A stretch of DNA of 64,000 bases from Beroe forskalii (taxonomy: Eukaryota; Ctenophora; Nuda; Beroida; Beroidae): assembly GCA_011033025.1 (NCBI GenBank), contig WFMF01000090.1, positions 372,001 to 436,000 on the forward strand. Direction: 5' to 3'. The position numbers and the translations under genes are program-made. Shown in pieces: positions 11,440 to 23,700 of this stretch. Positions within the stretch are counted from its first letter, which is position 1. Each line of letters begins with the position of its first letter. The notes under the pieces are model-generated. The model worked only from the letters and a program-made list of their open reading frames with translations, did no database searches and was not told where the DNA came from.

Positions 11440-12430
11440 ATGTAGAGGAGTTTATCCTGCGGTTTACCTCTTACGCTTTTAGCAGGTTTATATGATCAAA
11501 TGAGAATTTGAATAATTTGTTATCGTTCTTAGCTTCTTTTGATTTCCAGAACCAAATATTAGAGAAAAAACCTACTACTTATTATTGATAAATATCAATA
11601 GTGCAAATCAATCCCACTACGAGATTTAGTCACTGATATCAGAGTCATTTTTCCACTCCCTAATACAATACAACTTTACACTTAGAACATCTCTCCTAAT
11701 TTTGTCACTTCGACCCTATTTACCCCATTTAAACCATATAAGAAATTAAAGATAAACGTGTTAGCCTTACTAAATATGATTTTTAGAAAGAAGATTCCTG
11801 TGATTGACCTGTGGAAGATCAAGATAAAGCACTGAGACAAGAGAGAAGACGCTTCAAGGATAATTAGTAAATTCAACCAACATCATGGCAGGTGGGATGC
11901 ATAGTGAATCTCTTATCTTTCTTATGATTATTCATTTCGTGATTTTTACTTCATGCCTCATTGCAATGCACGGGCAAAGGAAAGAAAAGGTACACGTGCA
12001 GATTAAATGCGCACGTTCATTTATGCTTGATGCTGTTTTGAGTACGTTCCCTGTAAATTTTGATCTGATTAGAATTTTTGATGCGGTAAAATGTTATCTA
12101 TCAATTTGAATGGTGCTTATTATATATGTAAATTACCTGATTTTTCAGCAGTTGAACGGAGGTGGGATGAGGCTGTTTGATATCTGATTACTAGGGATGG
12201 GTTTATGTGTAGTACCTATGTAAATAATATGATCGACGAATTTCATTGAAGGGAACGTGCTCAATCATTTATTTAGATAGTAATACGATAAAGCTGCTAA
12301 CACTTCTTGAAATTTTAAAAGCTTTCGGACATACGATTTGATGAGTGCAATTTTTAATTTTAAAAAACCCTTTATAGGTTTAAATTATTTTAAAAGGGGA
12401 TTCCCGAATGCCGGGGCTTCGCCGTCATGG
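11440..12430 (+). repeat. Duplicated segment, copy 2 (empty site)
   Basis: This is the uninterrupted counterpart of 7540-8213 plus 10921-11215. From about 12360 the sequence becomes runs of doubled bases and similarity to copy 1 fades. The tandem layout may be two haplotypes placed end to end. Confidence 0.8.
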
Positions 12431-12530
12431 AAACCTTTTTTGGGGAAGTTGGGCCCTTAAAATTTACCACGTAAATCGACGGTTCCCAAACCCAACCCCC
12501 TGAAAAGGCTAGGCACTGGTTTTTTGACCC
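12360..12530. other. Probable low-quality sequence at an assembly join
   Basis: Doubled and tripled bases (for example AACCTTTTTTGGGGAAGTTG) dominate, a pattern typical of poor trace ends. It is where copy 2 loses similarity to copy 1. Confidence 0.4.
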
Positions 12531-12895
12531 TTTCAAATTTTGTGCTGTTGTAATAGATTAGTCCCAACATTGTGATGGTTTTCCCAAAATTACTAATTCT
12601 GTGATCTGTACAAAAATGATTCTTCAAACTATCTGAATGGGAATGGAGGTCTATCCATAATTTATGGAGCAACATAAAAATTAGACCATTGAGTCAGATG
12701 CAGATAACAGATCTTGTATCTTTGTATCAAATAATATATGAACTATCATTTCAACATATATTGTTGTGCCAATTAGTGAATAGCAATTTTACAACACCAG
12801 AACTTTGGGCCATGTGCCTAATTACCTTGTAAGACTTCTATATATCTTCTCTTAAACAATCTAGTTTAATCTTTCAATATATTTTCTACTGAGAT

Positions 12896-13510
12896 TCATG
12901 ACTGTTCTTCCTTCTCTTTTCTCAATTCCTCAAGTTCTTTATTTCTTTTCTTGTCAATAACTTCCATTTCACGGATATACTGAGAAAGTTCTGTTTCAAT
13001 CCTGACCCTATGTTCATCAGCCATGCCCAAATTCTCCATTTCCTGCATAAACTGTCTTTCTTCAATTTCATGGAGAATTTCATCAAATCTATCCTTTGAG
13101 GTTCTGGTTTCATGCATGGAACAGCCTTTGGTTTTGGAAGGGCTTATCTGTCCCAAAACTAAAATTTTGTTCAATCTTTCTTCTCCTTTGATGAATCATA
13201 TGTCTGAATTGGTGGTTTGTAAGGCTCAGTTGTATCTGAAGCAATTTCTAGCTCAATAGTCTGTTGAGACTTCAAGCCAATAGGACGCTGAACAACTTTC
13301 TTTTTCTTCTCAATACTTGAAGGTCCATCTTACTGTGATGTGGGTTGGATCCGAGTTGGAAGTGTGGTGCCGCTATTCATTCGATCAGTTATGACTCTTG
13401 TTGAAATTGGTCAGTTTTGATTCTTTCATCATTTGCTTTAAAAGGTCTGATGTTTTTGTTGGTACTGGGCTTTTGTTTGAACCCCAAATGAACCAATCTT
13501 TTGTACAGAC
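12896..13510 (-). pseudogene. Intronless broken copy of a UPF0193 (EVG1/C22orf23) gene
   Basis: The C-terminal 92 codons (13174-12896) read cleanly: RFDEILHEIEERQFMQEMEN followed by REMEVIDKKRNKELEELRKE, the conserved end of UPF0193 proteins. Going upstream on the same strand, the rest of the family follows without introns but in other frames: IELEIASDTTEPYKPPIQTY, then TTLPTRIQPTSQ with an in-frame TAA, then SDLLKQMMKESKLTNF. At least two frameshifts and one stop separate these pieces. The family is about 220 residues long and its role is poorly known; it is linked to cilia in some animals. Loss of frame without introns suggests a retrocopy. Sequencing indels in a true single-exon gene are the alternative. 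Confidence 0.75.
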
Positions 13511-13714
13511 ACATATTATGACACTTTACCTGAACATTTATATTAAATAGGCTTTTGAGAATTAGATTTAAGCTTGTTCTACAAAGAAGAATTAAGCTTA
13601 AGTAGATATATAAGTTGTATATATTATTGTGCAACGTAAAAGGACACAAATGACCCGGATCCATCCACCGGTCCTCTACTTCTCTTCACTTAGTGTTGCT
13701 TAATTTCTTGGTGC

Positions 13715-14720
13715 TTTGGAGTAAAAACAAAGACCAAAGAGCAAGCTCAGATTCATTCAGGCAGGTGGTCACTGCACTTGACAGTGCTATACCCCTGGCA
13801 CCAGGGTGACTGTTGGGGTTTACCACCATAAAGCCTTCACTTTAAATATCTTCAAAGCGAGATAGACACTGAGGAGACCACTCATCTTGGTGTGACTTCA
13901 TAAGATCCTGGTACTGCCACATTGCATCACCTAAAGGAATCATGTTGGTGTTCAAGTACGGAGTTGGAGAAAAGTCTTGCAGATTGATGTCTTGAAGAAA
14001 GATTTCTTTTTAATTCAAATAAAATAGTTTCCAATATCAATATAATTATATTTAAATTTGCATTATGGATCATGGTGAATCAAAAATTCCTTCAATATTC
14101 GATACTATGTAAGATAAAACTCAAAAATATGTCCATCTATCAGTAATGTAAATGCAATGGATTTCGGATCTATATAAGCTATTACCAGAGGGGCCTGGCA
14201 ACATAAGCTAGCCATAGAAAATAATCATTAATATTCTATATATTTGAATTAAAAAGAAATCTTTCTTCAAGACATGATAAATCTGCAAGACTTTTCTCCA
14301 ACTATGTTTTTGAGCACCAACATGATTCCTTTAGGTAATGCAATGTTGAGAGCAGCAGGATCTAAGTGAGCCATACCAAGATGAGTGGTATGGTGTGCAG
14401 GCATCTTCAGTCCAATACCTACCTCAGCTTTCGGGGTGTTTAAATTGCAAGAGCTTTTTATGAGGCAGGCCGCCCTGTAGTTGCTAAACACGTATATCCC
14501 TGTTATCGTCGCGCTTCCTCAGAACAGGTGCTTCCCGTAGGGAAGCGCCGCACGCGTACACACACCTATGCGGGCTTAGGAACCGAACCCATTAGTCACC
14601 CCCTGGTACCGCTGTACCCTGGTATACCAGGCCCTACCAGGGTACAGCACTGTCAAGTGCAGTGACCACCTGCCTGAATGAATTTGAAAGTTGCGATCTT
14701 TGTTTGTACTCCAATATTCT
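13715..14720. repeat. Large inverted repeat (arms about 310 and 480 bp)
   Basis: 13715-14023 and 14243-14720 are inverted copies. Shared blocks include CAGGCAGGTGGTCACTGCAC, ACCTAAAGGAATCATGTTGG and GAAGAAAGATTTCTTTTTAA. The right arm is longer because of a 102-bp MITE (14481-14582) and neighbouring divergence. One frame in the right arm reads HTTHLGMAHLDPAALNIALP and may be a captured exon; I do not recognise it. Confidence 0.8.
14481..14582. mobile_element. Short MITE of the TTGCTAAAC/TTCCTAAGC family, copy 1
   Basis: Ends TTGCTAAACACG and GCTTAGGAA match the copies at 27896-27987 and 28193-28289. The middle is a GC-rich hairpin around CTTCCCGTAGGGAAG. It is absent from the opposite arm of the inverted repeat, which shows it is an insertion. 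No clear target duplication remains here. Confidence 0.7.
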
Positions 14721-14816
14721 ATATAGCTCATAAAAAGTTCTTGCCCTAACCATGCCAGGACCCTGGTTAAGTGCACGGCAAGCGCTAAAAACGACGCCCC
14801 TGGTTAGGGGAAATTT

Positions 14817-15470
14817 ATGCGCGTCGTAACACGCGCATATATAATATGTATATTTCTATATCAATGCGCGTCGCATGGATATTTTTATATCCATGCGCGT
14901 CGTAATACGCGCGCATGGATATTTCTATATCCATGCGCGTCGTAATACGCGCGCGTGGATATTTCTATATCCATGCGCGTCGTAATACGCGCGCATGATA
15001 TTTCTATATCCATGCGCGTCGTAATACGCGCGCATGGATATTTCTATATCCATGCGCGTCGTAATACGCGCGCATGGATATTTCTATAATCCATGCGCGT
15101 CTTAATACGCGCGCATGGATATTTCTATATCCATGCGCGTCGTAATACGCGCGCATGGATATATTTCTATATCCATGCGCGTCGTAATACGCGCGCATGG
15201 CTATTTCTATAACCATGCGCGTCGTAATACGCGCGCGCATGGATATTTCTATATCCATGCGCGTCGTAATACGCGCGCATATCATGGATATTTCTATATC
15301 CATGCGCGTCGTAATACGCGCGCATGGATATTTCTATATCCATGCGCGTCGTAATATACGCGAATGGATATTTCTATATCCATGCACGTCGTGATGTGCG
15401 CGCATGGATATTTCCATATCCATATGCGTTGTAATATGTCGCTCATGGAGATATCTATATTAACATGCGG
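14817..15470. repeat. 40-bp palindromic tandem array (about 15 units)
   Basis: Each unit combines two inverted repeats: GCGCGTCGTAATACGCGC and GGATATTTCTATATCC. The array is very regular from 14890 to 15380 and decays at both edges. Open frames on both strands (repeats of YRNISMRA and similar) come from the periodicity. It can fold into serial cruciforms. Confidence 0.95.
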
Positions 15471-15650
15471 GTTGTGACATATAAGCTGGGCATGGAAAAA
15501 AGGTAGACACTAATTTAGAAATATTATAGGTCACATAACTTCATCAAATTCAAATTCAATGTATAAGTATTGAACAATATCACGAATTAACACAAACAAT
15601 AAGTGTGAATATAATTAATAACATCGTACTCTTTTGATGTTATGATCTTG

Positions 15651-15727
15651 CCTGGTGATACCAGACCCACTGGTGCAGCCGTGAAGCGGGTGCGTCAGCG
15701 GGGCGTCGGTCGGAAGGATCCATCATC
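15651..15727 (+). repeat. Dispersed structured repeat, copy 1
   Basis: TGCCTGGTGATACCAGACCC followed by GCAGCCGTGAAGCG and a closing GGATCC/ATCATC recurs at 54967-55026 with the same arrangement. The outer ends pair imperfectly (GATACCAGACCC with a GGGTC-type end). A looser third copy lies near 28079-28150. Confidence 0.55.
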
Positions 15728-16228
15728 AATAATCATGATCAAATTCAATCGAGACAATCAACTTCAAATTTCAATATCAAGGTACACAATCAGAAATTGA
15801 ATTTGAATATCAATTAGTCACACGCAATCGCATGAGTAAGCCGAAGCGCGCAAAAATTTCAGTTGATCAGTTAATGACACTGACAGTGACACAGACACAG
15901 ATTAATCTATTCTTGATGTCGCGACAACGACACCTGTGCTACAATAGACCGACAAAAATCATTATTAATCAATTAAATTGAATCATTATGAATTGATCGC
16001 CCATTTTCAAAATGGCTTTTGATTTAACAATTGCGTTCGAAGGTGTTTTTTTACAAAATGTACATGGAAAAAATCAGAATATTCAATTTCATTACACATA
16101 AATTCGATTTCAAATTTAATCTGAAATCGGTTTCATAATCAATTTGAGGGGATTTTAGGGGATTTGTATATTGTAAAAGACATTTGTATTTTGTCGGGTT
16201 GAGTTCGAATTTCTCAGCATTTAAGTTA

Positions 16229-17600
16229 GTAATTGGTTGATTGACAAATCGAGCGCCGAAGGCGCAAGATTTTGTCAATCAACCAATTACGCTCTAATTT
16301 TTCACTGAAATGAAAATACGCATCGAATGGCGTCAAAAAATTTGACACAGGCATGCAATTTCGGGCACTTCCACCCACGTGACTCTCGGAGCCAATAGCA
16401 GCACGCTATCAGCCCCGCATGACTGTGTCCTATGGCTCTTACGCGGTACAACGTGACTGAAATGCCTAAGCGCTATTGGTTATTATGATACCCCCGTGAC
16501 ACTCATACTGATCTCACGCCACGTGACGAGGTCACGTAAAGATGCCGTTAAATAACGGATCGATGTTTCATAATAGCACGCTCTATCGTTGTTATTACTA
16601 AATAATTTAACGGTCTACCAGAAAGAGCATTGAATTACAGTAGAGGGAAGTTGAATCATTTCCTCTCGTCCGTAGTACAAATTTGTAGCTCATTGATATC
16701 CTGAATTCCAAAACTTTTAACTCCAAGCTTGCTTCCTCCTTCATGATCAAATTTTAGTCTATAATCATTTGTAGCCACATCCTGAATTCCAAAAACTTTT
16801 AACTCCAAGCTTGCTTCCTCCTTCATGATCAAATTTTTTTTGTCTATAATCATTAATCAAATCAGAAGAATTCGCTGCTTTTTCTGAATAGTTTCTATTT
16901 TTAATTCCACCCCATGAAAGCATGAAGATTTTACATGTTTCGATAAGCAATGCCGTTGTGATAGCATAAATCAAAATGTGTTCCACTTCCAGTCGAGGAA
17001 TTCAATGCGCCTTTTTTCATGAAATTATGTGAGCGGTGCGATATCGACCACATATCCAAAGCTATGCTGGATATTACAATTTATAACTTTCTAGGTTTTA
17101 AAATTACCGGGGCCGGGGCGTATCATTATCACAAATGTTTTCCCATCAATCGCCGGTTGGAATGACGCCAGTATGCTATCTTTATTGATCTAAAAGTGAA
17201 AAGTTGATTACACCTAAACGCCACCGAAGAGAATTAGGCAAGTAGGACAACGTCATAATCAAAGCTCAATGTAGCGAGTTGATGGCGCTGATTGTCTAGC
17301 GCAGCGTTTAACCGCAAGTTGAGCTGAGCATACAGGATACAGTTGTAGTATGTTGAGAGCAGTTCGCGTCGTTATCTTATTTGTTGGCAGTTAGAGTGTC
17401 GTCGGTATGCTAGACAGTGAGTTAGTGACGTTTAACCGCATGTTATTTTTTTTATCAATCTATGGGTTAAGTGCCGTGACGGGCCTGCTTATAAGCACGT
17501 GACACCTGTCACGTGCGAATCAGCTCACACAAGGTATGTCATGTGAGCATCACGTGGCTACCACGTGGTTGTGACGAGGTTGCGCGGGCAGAACGGTGAA
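16229..17600 (+). mobile_element. 1.37-kb repeat, left copy, with 11-bp target duplication
   Basis: This copy is the inverted counterpart of 22993-24365. CATTTAAGTTA stands at both borders (16218-16228 and 17601-17611), a good 11-bp target duplication. It starts with a hairpin (GTAATTGGTTGATTGAC... pairing with GTCAATCAACCAATTAC at 16274-16290). It carries two tandem copies of a block of about 95 bp (16681-16866) and ends with CACGTG-rich inverted repeats. No transposase is visible; the class is unknown. Confidence 0.8.
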
Positions 17601-17608
17601 CATTTAAG

Positions 17609-17651
17609 TTATAACTGACTTCATTTTGGTTATAACTGACTTCATTTTGGT
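17609..17651 (+). repeat. 21-bp tandem duplication
   Basis: TTATAACTGACTTCATTTTGG occurs twice in succession (21 bases; only its edges matter here) between the left repeat copy and the syntaxin stop codon. Confidence 0.8.
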
Positions 17652-17746
17652 TCATTTATGCGAATTAGTCAGTACTCTGAGTTTTATCTTGTAGTTGTAC
17701 AAAAAGGAGATGAAGAAAATAGATTCACAAACGATAACTTAGTCGA

Positions 17747-20700
17747 TTATTTCTTGAATTTCGTAGCAAACAGGGCTACGATCATGCAGATGATAACCAG
17801 AGCTAAGAAAAGGATAAAAATGCACTTTCTGCCGCGTTTTTGGTGCTTTTCTGCTTTCAAAAGCTGCTGGTGGCCGTCTTCAACCTGATATTGAGAAAAA
17901 TTATTTCTGCTGATTGTCGATCCTGCTGGGAATGTTGATTTAAATTCAATAAGTATGGAGCCCTTTTAGGTACACCATAGAGCCTAATCGAAAGATGAAA
18001 TTATTTGAGAAAATTACAACTGTTCAAATCATCATCATGAATGGGGGGGGGGGGGTTGGTGGCAAGAAGCCTGGTTCACATTGTTCTTCAAAAAGAAATC
18101 ATGGTAACCAAACTCATTTCCATATTTTGTTAAACCGAAATACAAATTGTGCAAATGAACAAATTAAGTTCAAACAGTACAATTTTACCGTCTTCTACCT
18201 GAGACATAAAAGGTTATTTTAGCTGAAAGTCCGTCTTCGACTTGAGACATAAAAGGTTATTTTAGCTGAAAGTGAATTCAGCAGCTGAATGTAATCAAGT
18301 CTCATCGCAGAACTGTTGATTCTTCTCATGACGGGGAATAGTGAATACAGTAATATTGAATAGGTACATATACCTATTCAATGATACCAATCCATGATCA
18401 AAAAATAATCATTTGAGAATATCGTTATTCATAAAATGGGGGGGGGGGGGTAGCGGATTTGCAGTTATTTCAGCAACTCCCTAGCTCTCTTCGGAACCTC
18501 CACTTACCAAATCAGCAGAGGTGGGAAGTTGAGGGACTTGAGTGGTATTACCAAACCATATTTCACATCACGAATAGATGAATCACTTTGAAACAATATA
18601 ATAAGGCAACAATAAATTTTTTGACGCGTTACCTTGACAACAGTTTGCTCCATATTGTAGTCGATCCTATCCAGTATGGTCCCCTGATCTGCCACCAGGT
18701 TAGCCAGGTCCTTGAAGATGGACTGCAGCTCGGCTATGCTCTCCACGATACGCCGTATTTCCTCGTCTCTCTGCTCCACTTGCCGGGTGTTCTGTTCAAC
18801 CATCTGAGGTAGGAATGCTTGATCAGAACTGTGGAAGTGGAACTAATAATGTCGAAAGACTGATAAAGGTGTCACTTTATGTCTTCCTCCTCCAATCAAC
18901 CCCCTTTTCCATTCTTATTTAGCTTTATCGATCAATCCCTTCACCGACACCCCTCTCCTCCCCGTTCCTCCCCTTCTCACCCGTCCCCCACTCATCTGTA
19001 TCTGCTGGTTAGTAAACTTGCTGTCTATATACTCCTCGTCCTCCTCCCCCACTCCATTGGAGAAGAGATCCGTGTAGTTATCCCCCACACCTAACATCTT
19101 CTCTCGCTCCTCTCGGCCCTTCAACCGGTTCAGATAGCCGCTCTGGAGCTTCTTAAACTCCGTGCTTTCTCCTCCTGAAAAGGAGAGTTGAAAGGTTGGG
19201 ATAAAATTAATCAGGTATCAGTATTTAGGTAGGCAAAGTTAGAAGTTTCCATGTTATAGTTTCGATTATCCTAGATTGCGGACACAATCTGGGACAGATA
19301 GTTTCCACAAATTTCAAACTTCGAAGCAATGCAGCGCACCCTTTTCTTACAGCGCCTGGCAACAGCAACTTGCAACACGTCAAGAATTGAACCATGAGAT
19401 CCTGCAGAGAGGTAGCTAGAGAGGACATGATGTTGCCTGCCATGCGTTGCTGCTGGGTGCTGCTGTTCTTGGCACGTTGCCCGATCAGCTTGATGCTGTT
19501 CTGACACTTGTGGAACCCACGGGTTATCTGTTTCGTCAGTATCTCAATCTCATTCTCCTTCTCACGGTCATCATCGAATGCGTTCCTGAGGATATCAGAC
19601 CATGGTTACCATGGTTACCATGATAGGTAACAATGATTATTTGCTAAACTTGTAGTTTCAACTGCTCAGCAGGGACGGGTACTGCTCTGGCTTTCATAAT
19701 ATACTGATCCTGCAATGATTGGCATTTAGGCCTTTTTTGTTTTCAGTGTGATCTTGTTAAAATAATCTGTAGCTATGTATGTGGTTGGTGGTTTTTGTTA
19801 TTGCAAAGGCCGTATTGAATTTCTATGCGGCTGAAAGTTAAAATGAAGAAAAGTAAGCAAAATGTGAATACGTGAGTTCATTTTTTCAAGAAACGTATCA
19901 TGATGACAGTGCCATTTTCCTTGGCTCTAGTCTTGTTTGCTTTCATCCAACATTCCTATGCAACTTGTCGGCCAGGGGTTCAGGCAACGTCTGCCAACGA
20001 CGCAACGGAATTTGACGACATATGGAACGACGTGGTTTCAAAGATCGAATCTGGAAACAATGGTGCAGGGGTTGGTCTTTTTGACAACGCAGATGTGGAA
20101 TTCGGAGAAGCTTCCAAGGACAAGCGACGTGCCTACTTTGAGAACAGTAAAACAGCTATTGAAGAGATACGAGCTAATTCAGACTACGCAACAAAACTCA
20201 ACTTCTTCGCCCTGCTAAACGAAGAAGAACGTTCCAGATACCTCTCATCTCCTGGAACTGATGTGTTTGCTATTCTGGATGAAATGAGGAACTTCCTGCT
20301 CCAACCGGGAGTCCTGGCTCAGCAACACTCTCCAGTTCAGTTCGACACGGTGAATGTTCGGAGTAGACACAGTGGGGCGCATGCAGCTGGAGGGGTCATG
20401 GCGGGGGTCATGATAACGGAGTACATCTCTAAAGTACTGGCTGGGAAATTGGATTGGAATGTGGACATGTCGAGTCAGTACTTTCTGAACTGTATCAATC
20501 CGAGGGCTGGTTATTACATTCCAAGGTGGCCTCATGAGGTTAGTGACAAGATCAAGGAGGAGGGAGAGGTGCCGTCTTCTGATGAAGTTGAGTGGACTTC
20601 CGTCAAGGAAGAAGACAAGTGTGAGGAGAAGGTGTCAACTGATGCTCTTATTCCTGGGATAAAGGTGGAGCAGAACCACATGATGTATGGGTCAACCTTT

Positions 20701-23700
20701 GTTATTGAAGCTTATCTGAAAAGGTATGAAATTTCCCTTATCTTCTCCCTCCTTATCTTTTTGTTCCTTGAACCGTTGTCCCTTGAACCTTCAATGACAC
20801 CCTAATTTCCCCATTTCGGACCCAATTTCCATTTCAGAACACCTCTGACTGTCTGCATCAATGTAGACACCACCCGTCCCTCCTTCTTCTTCTACAGCAG
20901 CGGTCTCTACACAGACCTAAACCTTGGCGGACTCTTCAAACCATGCAATCACTTCGCTGTCCTAGTCAGCTACACAGACCAATACTACCTGATCCACAAC
21001 ACTTGGGGTACAGATTGGGGTATGAGGGGCAAAATGCATGTGTCAAGGGGGCATTTACCCATGTATGAGCTGAATGTCTTCCTCTACCCCTCACTGAGTT
21101 ATGAAACCCCCGATGGGGGCACTGATGAACCCCCAACTCACATTATAAGTGGTGGTGGGGGTGACAAGAGGTTCCAATACGAGACCATCTGGAACACAAC
21201 CAACGCCACCTACTTCAAGGACTACTTCCTGCCTGAAACTGTGGAGCTGAGTAACGTGTTCGTGGTGATCTTGTCCCACGCCAACCTCCCCCGCGAAGGA
21301 AGTCACGTGGTGGTACAACTCATGGGGCGCGACCCCCACATCATCGTGTACGGGGTGATGGTCAACTTCACCAAACTCAGGGCAACTCAGCTCTCCGTGG
21401 ATGAGAACTACACGCAGCGGAAAGTAAAGGAGGTGTTGACGGAGGATGTGATTTCGCCGAATTTCCAGGATTCTGACACGACTACGATACGGATTACACT
21501 GACCAACGACACGAGCGTTGTTACGATCGTAAACGATCAACCCTTGACGGAGTTTCAGCTGGATACGACAGTGAAGGATATAGAGTATGTGGAGGCGGCA
21601 GGGTTGGGAGAAGTGGAGATTTTACATCAGATTGAGACGGAAGTAACAGATGGAGGAGGGGGAGGGGTGTTGGGGAATTTGGAGATTTCGGAAGGAGGAT
21701 GCGTGATGGCGCTCAAGAACGTGGGTTTTGACGGGGATTGCAAGTTGTGGAGGACTTTTGGATACTGTGAGAAGTTATCAAAGTATTACGAGTATGTTTG
21801 CCAGGAATGTGCCATGACGTGTGGAGTTTGTGTGTAAACGGAGCAAAGAAATGGACTTTTTCTGATAATGTAACACCTTGAATTCGCATGACACAAAATT
21901 ACACGGGATATTAACTTTGCATCACCTCATACCAAAAAAGGTTGGGACGTAATTAAGGTTTTTTTGGAAATAACTTTATTTCTATTAAATTTAATCTGAT
22001 GAATTAAAAGATTTAAAGACCCTTTCTTTATTAGGTCTATTTCTGGATATTGAGCTGTATCAATCTGGAATTTTTCTTAATTTTGACAATCGGGTAGTCC
22101 GTGATCAAATGTAAAATAAGTTCTCTGTTATGATTTTTGTTTAGTCTGAGACCCCTCAGACCATTATTTTAACAGCATACGTGACGTATCACGTGACAAT
22201 ATGCTGGATTTGAGAATATAGGCCCACATACAGTAAATGTGAGGCCATGGTCAATTTGTCACAGGCCTTTGGCAAAATCTTTAAACATAAGTGAGAGAGG
22301 GCCTCCTCTGAAATATCGTTGGGTTTTCATTTGGTACCTGGAGTTTATGTAGTGTGGTTCGTAACCAGCGTTATAAACTTCTTATTGAACCCCACACATG
22401 CCTTGAATCCGATACCTCCGTCTAGCCTGAGTCCTGATTCTTTAGCCTGACCCAGTTTTTATGATAAACATATAATACCTGAGGTGGTTGGCGTGGAGTG
22501 ACTCCAGCTGAGTCATCTTCCTGCGGATGTCTGACATGTCAAACTCTATGCTGGTCAGCTCGTCAGTGAACGCAGGGGGCAGCATAGAACTGAAAAGGGA
22601 GGGAACACTTTGTGAATATGATGACGTGGGAGATATTATCATGGGTTGGTTGGAGTGTTTCTATGATTTTTGGCGTGTTTCTAGATTTTTGGCTGTGGTT
22701 CTTCTTCAATGAGTTGTCTGTGAAGCCCAATAATAGAGATAAGCAGTGTACATTGTTCATTGTAAAATTGTAAAGAGTACAATATATTAGATTATAAGTA
22801 AGATTATAAGATGTACTAACCCGTTGTTCTCTCCCCGTTCCAGTGTATCAGGCGCCAGCAGGGTGTCTCCATCGTCAACTGACTGTAAGGAAAGTGGAAG
22901 ATATTACAATCATTCAAATTAGTGGGATTACGAAGTCAATGTATTTGAGAGATATTAACATTTGAGGGGACCGAAGATTACGTTCTTAATTTTTCACCGT
23001 TCTGCCCGCGCAACCTCGTCACAACCACGTGGTAGCCACGTGATGCTCACATGACATACCTTGTGTGAGCTGATTCGCACGTGACAGGTGTCACGTGCTT
23101 ATAAGCAGGCCCGTCACGGCACTTAACCCATAGATTGATAAAAAATAACATGCGGTTAAACGTCACTAACTCACTGTCTAGCATACCGACGACACTCTAA
23201 CTGCCAACAAATAAGATAACGACGCGAACTGCTCTCAACATACCACAACTGTATCCTGCATGCTCAGCTCAACTTGCGGTTAAACGCTGCGCTAGACAAT
23301 CAGCGCCATCAACTCGCTACATTGAGCTTTGATTATGACGTTGTCCTACTTGCCTAATTCTCTTCGGTGGCGTTTAGGTGTAATCAACTTTTCACTTTTA
23401 GATCAATAAAGATAGCATACTGGCGTCATTCCAACCGGCGATTGATGGGAAAACATTTGTGATAATGATACGCCCCGGCCCCGGTAATTTTAAAACCTAG
23501 AAAGTTATAAATTGTAATATCCAGCATAGCTTTGGATATGTGGTCGATATCGCACCGCTCACATAATTTCATGAAAAAAGGCGCATTGAATTCCTCGACT
23601 GGAAGTGGAACACATTTTGATTTATGCTATCACAACGGCATTGCTTATCGAAACATGTAAAATCTTCATGCTTTCATGGGGTGGAATTAAAAATAGAAAC

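Noticed and set aside
14817-15470. CRISPR-like palindromic repeats
   Set aside because: The whole 40-bp unit is conserved, so there are no spacers.
18879-19124. Forward frame rich in Ser/Pro
   Set aside because: It is the shadow of syntaxin exon 5 on the other strand.
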